From NCBI RefSeq assembly GCF_036370855.1, contig NC_088117.1, positions 2,232,001 through 2,296,000 on the forward strand: a stretch of DNA of 64,000 nt, written 5' to 3'. Source of the stretch: Dromaius novaehollandiae (lineage: Eukaryota > Chordata > Aves > Casuariiformes > Dromaiidae). Below, one piece after another: positions 1-11,443 of the stretch. A program made the position numbers and the translations under genes. Every line of letters starts with the position of its first letter. Positions within the stretch are counted from its first letter, which is position 1. The notes under the pieces are model-generated. The model saw only the letters and a list, made by a program, of their open reading frames with translations. It had not been told where the DNA came from and did not search any database.

Positions 1-2008
1 TGTGTTTCTTAGGAAAATGGAAAACTGGATTTCCCTACCACGCAGATTTGAGATTTGGAAGTCAGAAAGACTCTTAAGATCTATAAGCAAGGAGACAAAT
101 TTGCATTTTGGGAGCATGAATCTTTGCCATGCTGAGTGGTCCCCTCCTTCCCATCTCTCTCAGTCTCAGTCCCCAGCACTGGGACTCTGCAGTGCCACCA
201 TCCCCCTGTGCCCCAGCACCACAGGGACATCGCACTGGTGAACAACCAGCATTTCAGGACACAGCTCTCGCAGCATTTCAAGTACCAGCCATCTCCCTCC
301 AGCCTCTCCTAGCAAGGAGCCAGCGGAGTGTGTCCATGCCCCAGCACCCAGCTCTGCTGCTGCCCAGGGGTGCTCAGCTGGGTCTCAGCCCACCCATGCA
401 CAGCCTCCCGTGAGCAGAGCCATGCTTCCAGAGAGAAAACATCCCTGGCACCCTCCTTTGCCCGATGCTCACCTGTGCTGCTCCCAGCGTGGGGGTGATG
501 CTGAGACTGGGGCTGGACGGCCAGCTCGTGTTAGCGTCAGTGCAAACCTGGGAGTGCGGAGCCCTGCTCCTGGGACAAAGGCTGCCCTGGAGTCCCCAGG
601 ATATGGCCCTCCCCTTGGCCCAGGACCAACAACCTGCCCAGGGAGGCAGCTTGTCCAGGAGGCAGCAGGAAGGCTGAGGCAAGGCTCTTGGTTGGAGAGC
701 CAGCATGGAAATAGCCTGCAGTATTAACCATTTACTTGCTGGTGGGCACAGCAGTCTGTCTTGCCAGGCACTACCTAAGATACCCATGGCAGGGGGTGGT
801 TCTGGGTCCCTGCAGTGCCCTGAAGCATGGAAAGGGTTCAGCCTGGATGCAGCTCTCCCTGAAGTTCATGATGAATCCTGGCCATCACCATGGCCATCTC
901 GGGGAATCCCAGGTCTCGCAGGCAGGCTGAGCCAAGGATGAGGGTACCACCTGAGGTCTGGGAGAGGGGGGTCCTGTCCCACAGACACCCCTGCCCACCT
1001 TTGCTGCATAAACACATTGCATGGGCCAAACCTGTTTACCACAGCACTGCTGCTATTGCTGAGCTCTGCTGTCACCTGCACTGCCCCACTGCAGGCAGAG
1101 TCAGGCAGGCAGAGGGGCCCAGGGCCAAAACGGGAGGGCCCTGGCAGGCAGGGACCCACCTCCATGGCCTGGGGACCCATCTCCAGGTACTGATGCAGAT
1201 GCACACAAGTGGGGAGGGCTAAGTCCATACCCTAAACACGGCTGCTGGAACTGGCTTGGAAGAGCGCGGCTCCTCCTGAAGCGCTGAGCCGGTGCAAAGT
1301 GCCCGCCCAGGACAAGCAGGCGGGGGAACCCGGACGTTGGAGCCCAGCTCTGGTTGCGCTTTCACTTTGAGCTCCTCTGCTAGGACTGGGCTCTGGCAGG
1401 GCCCGCGGAGGGAGGGCCGCCCTCTGCAGAGGGAGCCCTGGGGTCTGCTCAGCCCTGCCCAGCTCGGTGCACCCACACCCAAGGAGGAAGGAGTGGGGCC
1501 CTCTCGGGAACAGGTATGGCAGGGGTGGCCGGGTTTGCCTGCCACCCCCTTCCCAAGGGCTGGGCATGTGCAAGGCAGAAGGGCAGCCTTCGACTCTGCC
1601 TTTTCCCATAGTAGGGAGTTGCTGGTGTGATCGCATTGGGGTTATCTTCCCAGCATACGGTCCTGGGCCTGGAAAGAGGGCCAAGCCTTCCCAGCTCAGT
1701 TTTAGGGGTCCCTAGTGACTGGGGTTTTTCTCCTGCTTGCGAAGAGCAGGTTTGTGAGGCTGTTAGGCCCTGGAGGGGTAGTTTCCACATTCAGAGTGAC
1801 CTGGGCTCTGTGCCCCAGCTGTAAAGTCTCCCTAAAGCTCCAGGATGGCACATTTCCCCGAGGCAACACTGCTGCCCTGGTGTGCTTTTTCACCAGTTAG
1901 GCAGCTCCTGAGATCGCAGGGAAAATAGGGAGCTTGAAGGAGCAGGAGACACTCAGGGAGCAGACAGTTAGGTTGGCACTGGCCTTACATGATCTTTTCT
2001 CTTTGCAG
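1..2008. other. Region upstream of the first NTPDase gene
   Basis: No coding exon could be recognised here on either strand. The stretch around 1260-1510 is richer in G+C and CpG than its surroundings and is followed by a possible splice donor at about 1513 (cag then gtatgg). It could hold the noncoding first exon or promoter of the NTPDase gene, because that gene's first coding exon begins at a clear splice acceptor (pyrimidine tract and AG ending at 2008), which implies an upstream 5' exon. This is inference; no TATA box or other firm promoter motif was found. Confidence 0.3.
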
Positions 2009-2020
2009 CTCAGCGCAGAA

Positions 2021-5000
2021 ATGTCAAAGTGCCTGCTAAAGGCAGATGTCCGGTACCTTGTGGCCTTGCTGGCACTGCTGGGAATTATCACCCTCTTCCT
2101 GATCCTGGCTCCAATGAAGGACGTTTTCCTTCTTCCGAGGACTAAAGTAGGTGCACAGTGGGGCCTGGAAGAGCCCTGGAAGAACTGCCAGCCTTTTCCC
2201 ACCTCTGTCATCCTTGCACCAGCCCTGTCCTACTCTCTGCTTATGAGCTTTCCTGTAACCTGCCCAGCTTTTGGGGGCTTAACCTAACCTGGGCAGTGCT
2301 GGGTAGATCAACCCCCCCCCCCCCCCCCCCCAAAATCAGAGTACTGCCTCCTTGCTAAGGAGGAGAAAGAGGACAAACGATGTGACCCTTCTCCTGGTAC
2401 TACTCCACCTTCCACCCCAGGAACCTTCTCTCCCTTCTCAGAAACCCAGAGCATATGGTGGGTTTCCATCTCTGGGTCCTGTGGCTTTGTGCTGTTCTCT
2501 GTTTATGGCTTTTGGAGACTGTTATAAAATAACCATTGTTTGTGAGATTTACCAGTCCTGAAGGTCTGTGAGTAGCTCTGGCAGCGTGAGGCATTTAAAT
2601 ATCTCTTGGGTGTGTTTGTGGTGCTCTCCTGCATGTCTTCCCTTTCCATGTTATAAATCTCTCGCTGGCTAAATCAGGGGGGTCAAAAATGAAGTGGGGC
2701 TGTTGATGGGAAGCTGGTAGTGTAATCCTGGGTGTGCTGCTCTCCTCTGCACATGGGAACCGAGAACAGAAGCTCTCAGACACCCCCCCAGCACTTGATG
2801 CAGCCCCGCGCACTCTGTGAGCCCTGTGTCCCTCTGCCTCCCCGCAGTACGGCCTGGTGTTCGACGCCGGCTCCACGCACACGGCTCTCTACATCTACCA
2901 GTGGCCAGCAGACAAGGAGAATGACACAGGCATCGTCAACCAGGTGGAGACCTGCGCCGTGCCTGGTCAGTGTGCTTGGGCACGTCCGTGCCTCTCACCC
3001 TGCCTCCCGGGCCAGTGTCCCAGGCGCCCTGACAGCAGGTTTCCTCGGTGCAGAGCACGACCTGATGGAGTGGACGCCTGGAGAGCCAGTGGGAAGGGGC
3101 TTGAGGCAAAGCAGAGCTCCTGGATTTCTGCCGATCCCTCAGGAGGCCTGAGGGTGCTTTGGGCTGCTGCACCATGTGCCTCCTAAAATACAGTTAGTTA
3201 ATTCAGACTTTTAGCCTACATGGGGCCAGAAAGGGGTGTCCTGGGCAGAAGAATGAAAGGAAGCTTTCACAGGTGAGAAGCTGTGGTTTAGGGAGCCTGA
3301 GGGCAAAGGGGAGGATCAAAGCTGCCGAGAGGTGGCTAAGAAATTAGGCCCTCAGCAATTTCTGGAACTAGTCCAATCTTGCAGCTTGTGGCAATGCATG
3401 ATCTTGCAGCCTCAGATGTTAGACATGATGAGTTTGGTACTTCTGTCATGCAACTGCTTCTTTGGCTCTTCCTCCCATAACATCTCTTTACAGTTTCTCT
3501 CATAACTTCAGCTTCGTGATTCCACAAGGTATCCTAAAACACCTGCAGAAGCCCCTAAATGTTGCTGTGTGTCTGCTAGTAGTTTGTATGCAGTTTCTAA
3601 TTGCTCTTTGGGAAGGAAGCTGTCTTTTTGGTGTGTATTTGAAGAGCACCAAACACAGCAGAGTCTTGAGCTGTGACTGAGGATTGTAGATATTGCCAAT
3701 AAGGTCTAGGGAGCTCTTTGGGCCTGGGAAATGGGCTGGAAAGGTCTCTCTAAGTTTGCTCCCTCATGGGATGTCGTGTTTCAGGACCCGGCATCTCCAG
3801 CTATGCAGACAACCCTGCTCTGGCTGGAGCCAGCCTGAAGCCCTGCCTAGACAAGGCCATGACGATCATCCCAGCAAAGCTGCAGCGGGACACCCCCACC
3901 TACCTCGGGGCTACGGCAGGCATGCGGCTGCTGAGGTACCTGGCGTTGCCTCGCGAGCCTGGGCACCTCTGCAGGCCCTTCCCCACCACACGCGCTGGGT
4001 GACCACCATGGCCGATGTAGGGGGCTGGGGCTGGGGGGCTGGTGTGGGGGGGCTGCTGCCCCATCAGGGGGAGGCCATGCCGTGGCAGTGGGCAGAGCAT
4101 CCATTTCCACAGCCTGCCCACAGTTTCCAACGGAGCTGGCTTGGCGAGCCCTCAGGGAAGCCCCAGAGGCTGGCGGTGGTCCAGGAGGAAGAGGAACCTT
4201 CTGGGCTAGACGGGGCACACATGCTCGCACAAAGCCGCCAGGTAGCGATTTTAGGGAGACTCCCAATCCACCGGCTTAGTGACCCGGCTTTGGTGGCCTG
4301 AGGCCAGCGCCAGCCCAGAGGCAGGGAAGTGGACAGGCGGGAGGGACAGAACCTCTCTCCGAGCAGTCCCACTCCTCTGCGGAAGACACCAGGCCTTTCC
4401 CGAGAGCACCGCTCTGGAAACACGCTGGCAGCTGCCTCCTCCACCTCGTGGCATCTCTCTCCTCCCTCGGCAGGGAGCAGAACAGCACCAAAGCTGAGCA
4501 GGTCTTTGCCGAGGTCGTCAAGGCCATTCGCCAGTACCCGGTGGACTTCCGTGGAGCTCAGATCCTCACGGGGAACGAGGAGGGCTCCTTTGGCTGGATC
4601 ACTGTCAACTACCTGCTGGAGACGCTCGTCAAGGTTCGGGCCTGGGGGGAGCAGAGTACATACGTCCATCTCAGCTAGAGACGGATTTCTGTATACCCAG
4701 AGGAGAGAAACATGTCGTCTGAAGGCACTAGTCTCCCAAACGAAGGCAGCCTGGTGTGAGCTGCACCTTTGGCTCCGCTGAGGTCATTAACAGAGCCAAG
4801 GGCAGGAGGGTCTTTGTGTCCCGCTCTGCCTGGCCCTGCCCTCACCCCTGGGCTCTGAGTTGATTTTGGTGCCAAAAGGGTGCAGCAATGTCAGACCCCA
4901 CCAGCTCCTGCAAACAGAGCAAAGAAAGGGGCTTCTCCGATACCCTTTCCCTCCCTTAAGGTTGCTGGAGCCAAGCTGACGGGCAGCAGCTAAGGGGCCA

Positions 5001-8000
5001 GATCTCAGAGCTACACTGAGGCCTACGTGGGTGTGGGAGGACATGGGCTGCAAGGGGTGAAGCAGGGATCTGGACCACGGAAGGTCCCTCAGGGCCCTCT
5101 GAGCCCGCAAAGCCCTGATGAAAGGGACAGGGACTGTGATTTCCCACATTTCAGACTAACACTTGCTCTCTTGTGCGGCTAGTTTTCCTTCGCAGAGAAA
5201 TGGGAACATCCACAGGCCACGGAGGTGCTGGGAGCTCTGGACCTTGGAGGCGCCTCCACACAAATCACCTTCCAGCCTGGAGGTACCATTGAGGACAAAA
5301 ACACCTCCGTCCTCTTCAGGCTCTACGGCACCAACTACTCGCTCTACACCCACAGCTATCTCTGCTATGGGCAGACGCAGGCCTTGAAGATGCTGCTGGC
5401 GGCTCTGCGTGAGGTACTAGAGATGGAGCCAGCGCCTGCTGACTTCCTCAGGCATTGGCTACAAGGCTCTGCTCAACCACTTCCCATGTTGATGAAAGAT
5501 GCCTTCCAGAAACAGTAGATGTGCCTGCCTGTGGAGAGAGGGTTAAGGAATTTGGAAGCTGTCATGAAGTCAAGAGCCTAGCTGAGATGTTCTCTCGCGA
5601 ACTAAAAAATGCTCTCCCTTGGGTAGAAGGACGTAGTTGTCCACCAGAGCTCCCTTCTCCCCAGAATTGGTTTTTGTGAGGACATTTTTCATCACAGAAC
5701 CAAATTGTTTCCTGAGCCCAGCGGTATCCTCTGGTTCTTCCCTATCCCCACAGACATGGGCAGGAAGGGTTCCCTGGCATGGGTGGTTTCTAGCTCCACT
5801 GAAAACAGAGTGGTCTCGAAAGCCACCAAGTCTGATCATGCTGAATGGAGATGGGCCAACAGCAGCACTCTCAAAAGCTGGGATGCTACAGTGGGGGAGA
5901 AAGGGAGACCTCTCCCGCTGTGGGCAGGTTAAGTCATGCAAAGGATGCATCCCGCTCCCCCCCACATCCTCCTCGGGTCCAGATCCTGCTTTTGGGGAGG
6001 GTCTAAGCACAGGATGGGCTGTGGAGGAAGGGTCTGGCTGCCAGGCCAAGCCAAGCACTGCTAACAGCTCCTGCTCTCTCTAGGGCAGCTCTTCTCCCCA
6101 GCGGATATTGCACCCCTGCTACCCGAAGGGATACCAGGAGAACATCACCACGACAGACCTCTACGACAGTCCCTGTGTCCCCGCACCGAGCACACCCAGC
6201 ACTGCCCAGGTCCTCACGGTGACGGGGACAGGAGACCCAGTGGCGTGCAGGACCGCCATCCAGAAACTCTTCAACTTCACCTGTGGGGCCCACAGGACGT
6301 GTGGGTTCAATGGCATTTATCAGCCCCCTGTGCAGGGGCAGTTCTTCGTAAGGAGCCCTCCATTCGTGTGATTGTGGCACTGGGAGGGCAGGGCCTGGGA
6401 GTTTCCTCTCCCACTGTTTGTGGGAGAGCAGGGGAGAGAGGGTACCTCAGAGCTGGTCCCACCTGCAGAACTCTCCGCCTAAGCTTCCACTTCCTGCAAT
6501 GTCCGAGCCATACCTGAGGAAAGCGGAAAGATCTCGTCCCCCCACGAGACATGTCTGGGCTGGCTGGGCTCCCAAACACAAGCAGCAGCCCTGAGGTTTG
6601 CCTACTAGCTCCTAGTCTTTGGCAGATCCTCAAGCATGTGCTGGATGCAGAACCCTGGGAATACCTGGGACTCTGTCTCCTGGCTAAAAGAGACCCTGGA
6701 TCGGGCTAGGATTTGGCCCAGGAAGTAGCACTCAGATGCTCTGCAGCTCTCTCGGTCAGCCCTCCTCCTGTCCTGAGCCCTGTCATCTCACTCCTCTAGG
6801 GCGGAGATGGCAATGCTGACCCCATCCCAGAAGGGCTGCAGAGGGGCCTTCTTTGGGGTGAGAAGGGAGGTGTAGTTTTTGTCCTCCTTGGTAGCTTTTA
6901 CAGCCCTCTGTTATTGCCTAGGCCTTCTCTGGGTTCTATTACACCTTCCACTTCCTGAACCTGACTGGCCAGCAGTCTCTAGGCCACGTCAACTCCACGA
7001 TCTGGGCCTTCTGCAACACCACCTGGAAAGAGGTAGGAGCACTGTGAAGAGCAGCTAGGAACCTTGTGCCTGTCCAGGCCCAGTATTCTGGGCTTAGAAG
7101 GGCAGGAGAGCTTTGGCAAGCCACCTCCTATGGGGCTTCCCACACCCATTGCCACAGTTAGGCTTGCCTGAGGCATGTGCAGGTGCACTGGGCTAGGGGT
7201 GGAAGGGGCAGTCCAGCAGCTCCAGCTTGGAAAGAGCATGCTGCTGAAGAGCTTCTTGGTACTGGTGTCCCTGCTTCAGGAGTGGGGTCATTCAAGAGCG
7301 ATGCTTGGGATGCCCAGGAGGAACATAGCATGCTGTTCCTTGGGGCAGAGAAGGCTTCTGAGCATCTATTTTATTCCTCATCACACTGTGTCCCCCAATG
7401 GCCTTCCCAGCTGGTGGAGAACTTCCCGGAGGAGAAGGAACGCCTGCACATGTACTGCTCCTTTGCTGTTTACATCCTGACGCTACTCCTCGATGGCTAC
7501 AAGTTTGATGAGCACACCTGGAGCAGCATCCACTTCAGCAGGAAGGTAAAAGCCCTGAGGGGCAGTGGGAGTTGGGGGAGGCAGCTGCTGGCTGCATCCT
7601 TCCCCTGGCAAGAGGAGGAAGAGGTGTTCAGGAGAAGCATCCCTGGAGTCCACTGGGCTAGAAAAGTGACCCTGCCTTATGTCTGCCACCCTGTGATCCT
7701 GGCACAGCATCACTTCTACCTGCCCAAAAGCCTCTGACACATACTCTTCTCTCATTTACGCGGGTGAGGACATGAGCTAATTTTAAGGGGATCAGAGAAG
7801 GGCAGAGCCAGTTCCCTGACGTGGGCAAGGCCTATCTCCGTAATTACTGTGCAGGACTCCTACGTCCTCACTCTCCTGCTGCAAGGCTACAAATTCAATG
7901 ACAAGACATGGCCCAACATCTGCTTCATCCAAAAGGTAGGAAAGCTCCTAGCTGCAGCTGGCTTTCATGCTTTGTGCCATTAAATGAGTTGCATCCACTC

Positions 8001-8540
8001 CATGCCTCCTGGGTGAGGAAGCAGGAGATAACAAGGTGGCACAGTCCCCTGCCCATGCCTCTCTGGCAGGGCAGTGATAGCACAGACTGAGCAGCTCTTG
8101 AGTTATGTTCACAGGCACCTGCTGGGGCATCTATAATTGCAAATTCCGGTCTGGAATATGCTCTCCCACAGCTTGTCTTGGTAATGGCGTATTTGCAACC
8201 CAAGGTGTGTGCAGGCTCTGTGGCTGTGGAGCAGGCCCTTGAGGTGCCATGGCAAAGGTCTTCTGTAGCTCTCCAGCTTGCCTGGTACTTTGCAGCCCTT
8301 CATGTTCCTCTTCTTTCTCCATCTGCCCAGGTTGCTAACACAGATGTGGGTTGGACTCTTGGCTACATGCTCAATCTCACCAACATGATTCCCTCGGAGA
8401 CTCCCCAGCAAGGCATAGCTCTCCAAAGAAGCATGTGGATGGCAGCCACAGTCACATTGTTCATCATGCTATTCCTCTGCTTCTGGCTGTTCACGGCCAT
8501 ATGTCACCAGAGAAAATTAGTCAGTTATGAGACTTTCTAG
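2021..8540 (+). CDS. ENTPD8: Ecto-nucleoside triphosphate diphosphohydrolase 8-like (NTPDase8 paralog A)
   Basis: Predicted cell-surface enzyme hydrolysing extracellular nucleoside tri- and diphosphates to monophosphates. Nine coding exons with GT-AG borders and continuous phase: 2021-2146, 2848-2965, 3785-3935, 4474-4633, 5183-5413, 6084-6347, 6922-7032, 7411-7545, 8331-8540; 501 aa, against about 495 for human ENTPD8. All five apyrase conserved regions are present: DAGSTHT (residues 48-54), [11 protein letters not shown] (121-131), EEGSFGW around the catalytic glutamate (167-173), [11 protein letters not shown] (202-212) and [11 protein letters not shown] (437-447). Single hydrophobic anchors lie near residues 10-31 and 467-490. 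The region after GQFF (exons 6-7) matches NTPDase8 better than NTPDase2. ACR1 has Thr where most members have Ser, a mild change. The last exon encodes a cytosolic tail ending in YETF. The symbol denotes the family: the second copy may be the true ortholog. The start is the first ATG of exon 1 and precedes the membrane anchor directly. Confidence 0.93.
2312..2331. repeat. Poly-C tract (20 C)
   Basis: Uninterrupted run of 20 C in the first coding intron of the + strand NTPDase gene. Simple homopolymer; no function is suggested. Confidence 0.95.
7805..7935 (+). pseudogene. Relic third copy of NTPDase exon 8
   Basis: Between exons 8 and 9 of the + strand NTPDase gene lies a degraded second exon-8 homologue. 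Its right half (7855-7935) reads 27 codons including [11 protein letters not shown], in phase 0, followed by a GT donor (aag then gtagg) exactly where exon 8 ends. Its left half is recognisable in another frame (FPDVG...YLRNYCAGL); against the intact exons about two bases are missing near the YCA motif. A phase-0 AG precedes the right half at 7853-7854, so a 27-codon cassette could in principle be spliced in, but it would insert a second copy of one helix. It differs from both intact exon-8 sequences in the window, so it is an old duplicate. Most likely nonfunctional. Confidence 0.75.
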
Positions 8541-8648
8541 TGACACCGTCCCCAGAAGCTGTCGAAGCTCCTTGGTCCTGCTGTCACACTTGTGTGAGGA
8601 GCTGCAGACTGGGGGAATCACACCCATGTCCAGGAGCTATGAACTTTT

Positions 8649-8654
8649 AATATA
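8649..8654 (+). promoter_or_regulatory. Candidate polyadenylation signal (AATATA variant)
   Basis: AATATA lies 109 bases after the stop of the + strand NTPDase gene, with a GT-rich stretch at about 8715-8740 that could be the downstream element. No canonical AATAAA lies close to the stop. Tentative. Confidence 0.35.
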
Positions 8655-10426
8655 AGGTACCAGCACCCCAGCCTGGTGATCTGGTACTGGCACAGGCCTT
8701 ATAAAATCTCTCTGTAACTGTGTGCTGTGTTGTTTTCCTTTCCCCTTCATGTTGGTTAGAGATACTTTTGAAGAGACGAGACAGCTCTGTAGGGCAGGGG
8801 CTCAGCACTGAAGATGTGGGGATAGCAGTGGCATGGGACAGCTGGAGGTGATGGCAACTGTGGGTCAAGGAAGAGAAAAGTGGCATCTGGCAGCAAAGGG
8901 ATTCTTCTAGGACTGGTTATTGCCTGCAACAGATACCCCATGTGAGGTAGACTTAAACAGGTCCTGTCCTGTCTGGTGGCAAGGACCGGCATCTCCTGCT
9001 GCCAGTGCCAGTGAGCAAAGCAGACCCAAGCTGGTCTGCTAGGTGGGACTTGGGCTCTACGCAGGATGGGAAGCTCTGTGAGGTGGGGAGATCGCTTCAC
9101 CACCCTCTTATCCTGTGCAAGGTTCCTCTTTCATCTGGCTATGCCACGTGTCTGTGCCTGGCAGACATCTCACCATCCCTTTCCAGCATGCAATGGGATT
9201 TGGGAAATCTGCTGGGAGCTGTAAGTGGGCAGTTCCTGGGGTTCCCCTTGCAGTTTCGGGGCGTCCCACTGGCAGGCAGTGGATGGGTGAGAGCTCCAGA
9301 CCCAGGACAGAGGCTGCAGGTACCTGTTCTTGCCGTGGTTCTCGCACATCTGCCCTGAGCAGCCCAGGATCTGCCAGTTCTGAAGGTCCTAGTTTAAGGG
9401 CTTCATTTCCATGCACGCTTAAGATAAAAACGGGCTCTGAAGCAAGGGAGGCAGCTGACAGAAGGCCTGCTGCTGCAGTCCTCATGCATCCCTTCTACCT
9501 TTTACTGGCGCATGGGTAAACGCCCTGCTCCCTAGACTGAACCTGTGCCACTAGGTCAGAGTGCGTGTCTGTGAGCATCCCCGTGCGGGGGCAGAGACCA
9601 CTCTGCCCATGCCGAGGCACAAGCCTTCCCTGGCGACTGCAGAACCAGCAGCCAACCCACAGCAGCACCACTGCTGCCCCAAAGCCCTGCGCTCTGCATG
9701 CACATCAGGCCCCACCACCACATTTCGCAAACACCCTGCAGGAAATAGAGATTCTCACTCACATTTTCCTCTCATTCTGCCCTGTCTACTTACCCATCAC
9801 CTCAGGCACTGGGACTCATGCAGGGATTGACTGTGCCCAGGACAGCCAGAGGCCAGGAGCTGCTGTGCTGTTGGTGGAGTGGCTAGGGAGAGGTGAGGAC
9901 ACCCTGGCTCTCAGAAGGAAAAGGTCCTTGTCCTTCTGCCCTGCTGGCTCGCTTCAGAGGTCTGACAAAAGCTGTGAGGTCTCCAGGGGTGAAGGCAGTG
10001 CCCACTTATGCCTTTTGCTCCTGACCCTCAGCTGGGAGGACCCTTTGGCAGCACCAGGTCCTGCTCCAGCACTCTGGTCAGGCTCATCATTTCTAGCTGG
10101 ATGGTTTCTGGACTGGCTTGCTCAGACCTCACACCAGTGTCTCTGTGCAGTGCTGTGCTGTACCCACAGACACCTTTTCCCTTCCAGGGCACCATCAGTA
10201 ATACAGCATTTTTCTCTCAAATATCTGTTTCCCATAGCACTGAGCAATGTTGAAGGAGGGCTGGATTTTGCAGAGCAGCTACCCATGTCCAAGGCACTTG
10301 TTCTGTCCCCCTCTCCTCAGGTCCCCACCATCATTACCAGCCCTTACCTGGGACAAACAAGCATTAAAATCCTTTTGATTCAGAAGCAAAATAACACGAT
10401 TTTCTCTCTTTGGTGCCTTTTTAATG

Positions 10427-10432
10427 TTTATT
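10427..10432 (-). promoter_or_regulatory. Candidate polyadenylation signal of ENTPD8
   Basis: Canonical AATAAA on the minus strand about 1.0 kb beyond the ENTPD8 stop codon, in a locally A+T-rich stretch. It would give a 3' UTR of about 1 kb. An earlier non-canonical signal cannot be excluded. Confidence 0.4.
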
Positions 10433-10606
10433 TGGATAATAGAAAAGCTGAGAGATGCCTTCCTTTCTGCAGAGACAGCAAAGGTCAGCCCCTTGCTGCC
10501 AGGAGGTGAACATGCTCCTGACAAATAACTGGATGAATCACCCACAGGGCAGCTAATGAATGAGCAGAAGCAAAAGCAAAGGCAAGAAAGCAGTCACAGA
10601 CAGCAA

Positions 10607-10624
10607 CCCCCCTCCCCCCCCCCC
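10607..10624. repeat. C-rich homopolymer tract
   Basis: Eighteen bases, all C except one T, in the intergenic region between the NTPDase genes. Simple sequence. Confidence 0.85.
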
Positions 10625-11443
10625 AGAATCTGGTTCAGGCCTGTGCCCAGCACCAGAGCAGGCCTTGTAGCCTACTGGAGTCTCAGCCTGGCACCCACAG
10701 TGCACAGACCTTCTGCTGGTGGGTCACAGTCTGGTCTTCAGGAAGACACCCAAGAACAGAAATCCCTTTATCACGTAAGAGAATGAAGATGAGATAGACA
10801 CCCTGGGAAGACATGGACCCTCCTTCTGAGTCTAGATACTCAATTTGACTTTTATCTCCAAAGCCATCAGCTGAGCTCATATGATACACATTTAGGAGAG
10901 CCAGCCTGGGTACTCCAGAGCCTGGCATGCCCCCAGGCTGGCAGACTTGGCAGGGAGCTTCCTGGCTCTTGAGGACCATGATTAGACCTGACATTGCACC
11001 AAGCACCCTGCCAGCAGGTGCATGTAGCTGTGCACCAACAGCCTAACACTTGGGGAGCTCTTCCACAGCCAGGTTGGCTTTCCAGAGTCCCAAGCTGCAG
11101 CCTGCAGGATAAAGGCCAAATATGTAACAGGCGTAGGTGAGTAAGAAGGCAGATAGGCACTGGCTGGGATTTCTGCAGGGCATAGGCTGATCCTAGCAGT
11201 CCTCAGTGGGAATGGAGCTCCTTTGGAAATGTCATGTGATGCCCAGCTCCATTTTTTGGGCACAGTCCCATGGGAGGCCAGTCTTTGTTTCTTCATTACT
11301 GTAGAGGTTAATATGCTCAACGTCATTGACCCAAGCTCGAGGAATGGGCTGTCAGTCCTGCTGGCCAATGCTTGGGGGACCCTGGCTAAGTCAGCCCCCA
11401 GCCCCGATGCACTCCTACCAGGCTCTGAGATGCAGCCCAGCTC

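Larger units (their letters stand above)
8541..11443. other. Tail-to-tail intergenic region between the two NTPDase genes
   Basis: Holds the 3' untranslated parts of both convergent genes. No further coding exon was recognised. The long open frame at 9565-10509 (+) has no family resemblance, low-complexity composition and no conserved motif. Confidence 0.6.

Noticed and set aside
2021-8540. Identifying the + strand NTPDase as ENTPD2
   Set aside because: The early part ([18 protein letters not shown]) resembles ENTPD2, but exons 6-9, including GQFF-AFS...[10 protein letters not shown], follow ENTPD8, and its exon lengths match the adjacent ENTPD8.
9565-10509. 314-codon + strand open frame between the NTPDase genes
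   Set aside because: No family resemblance, no splice or start context, and it overlaps the probable 3' UTR of the minus gene.
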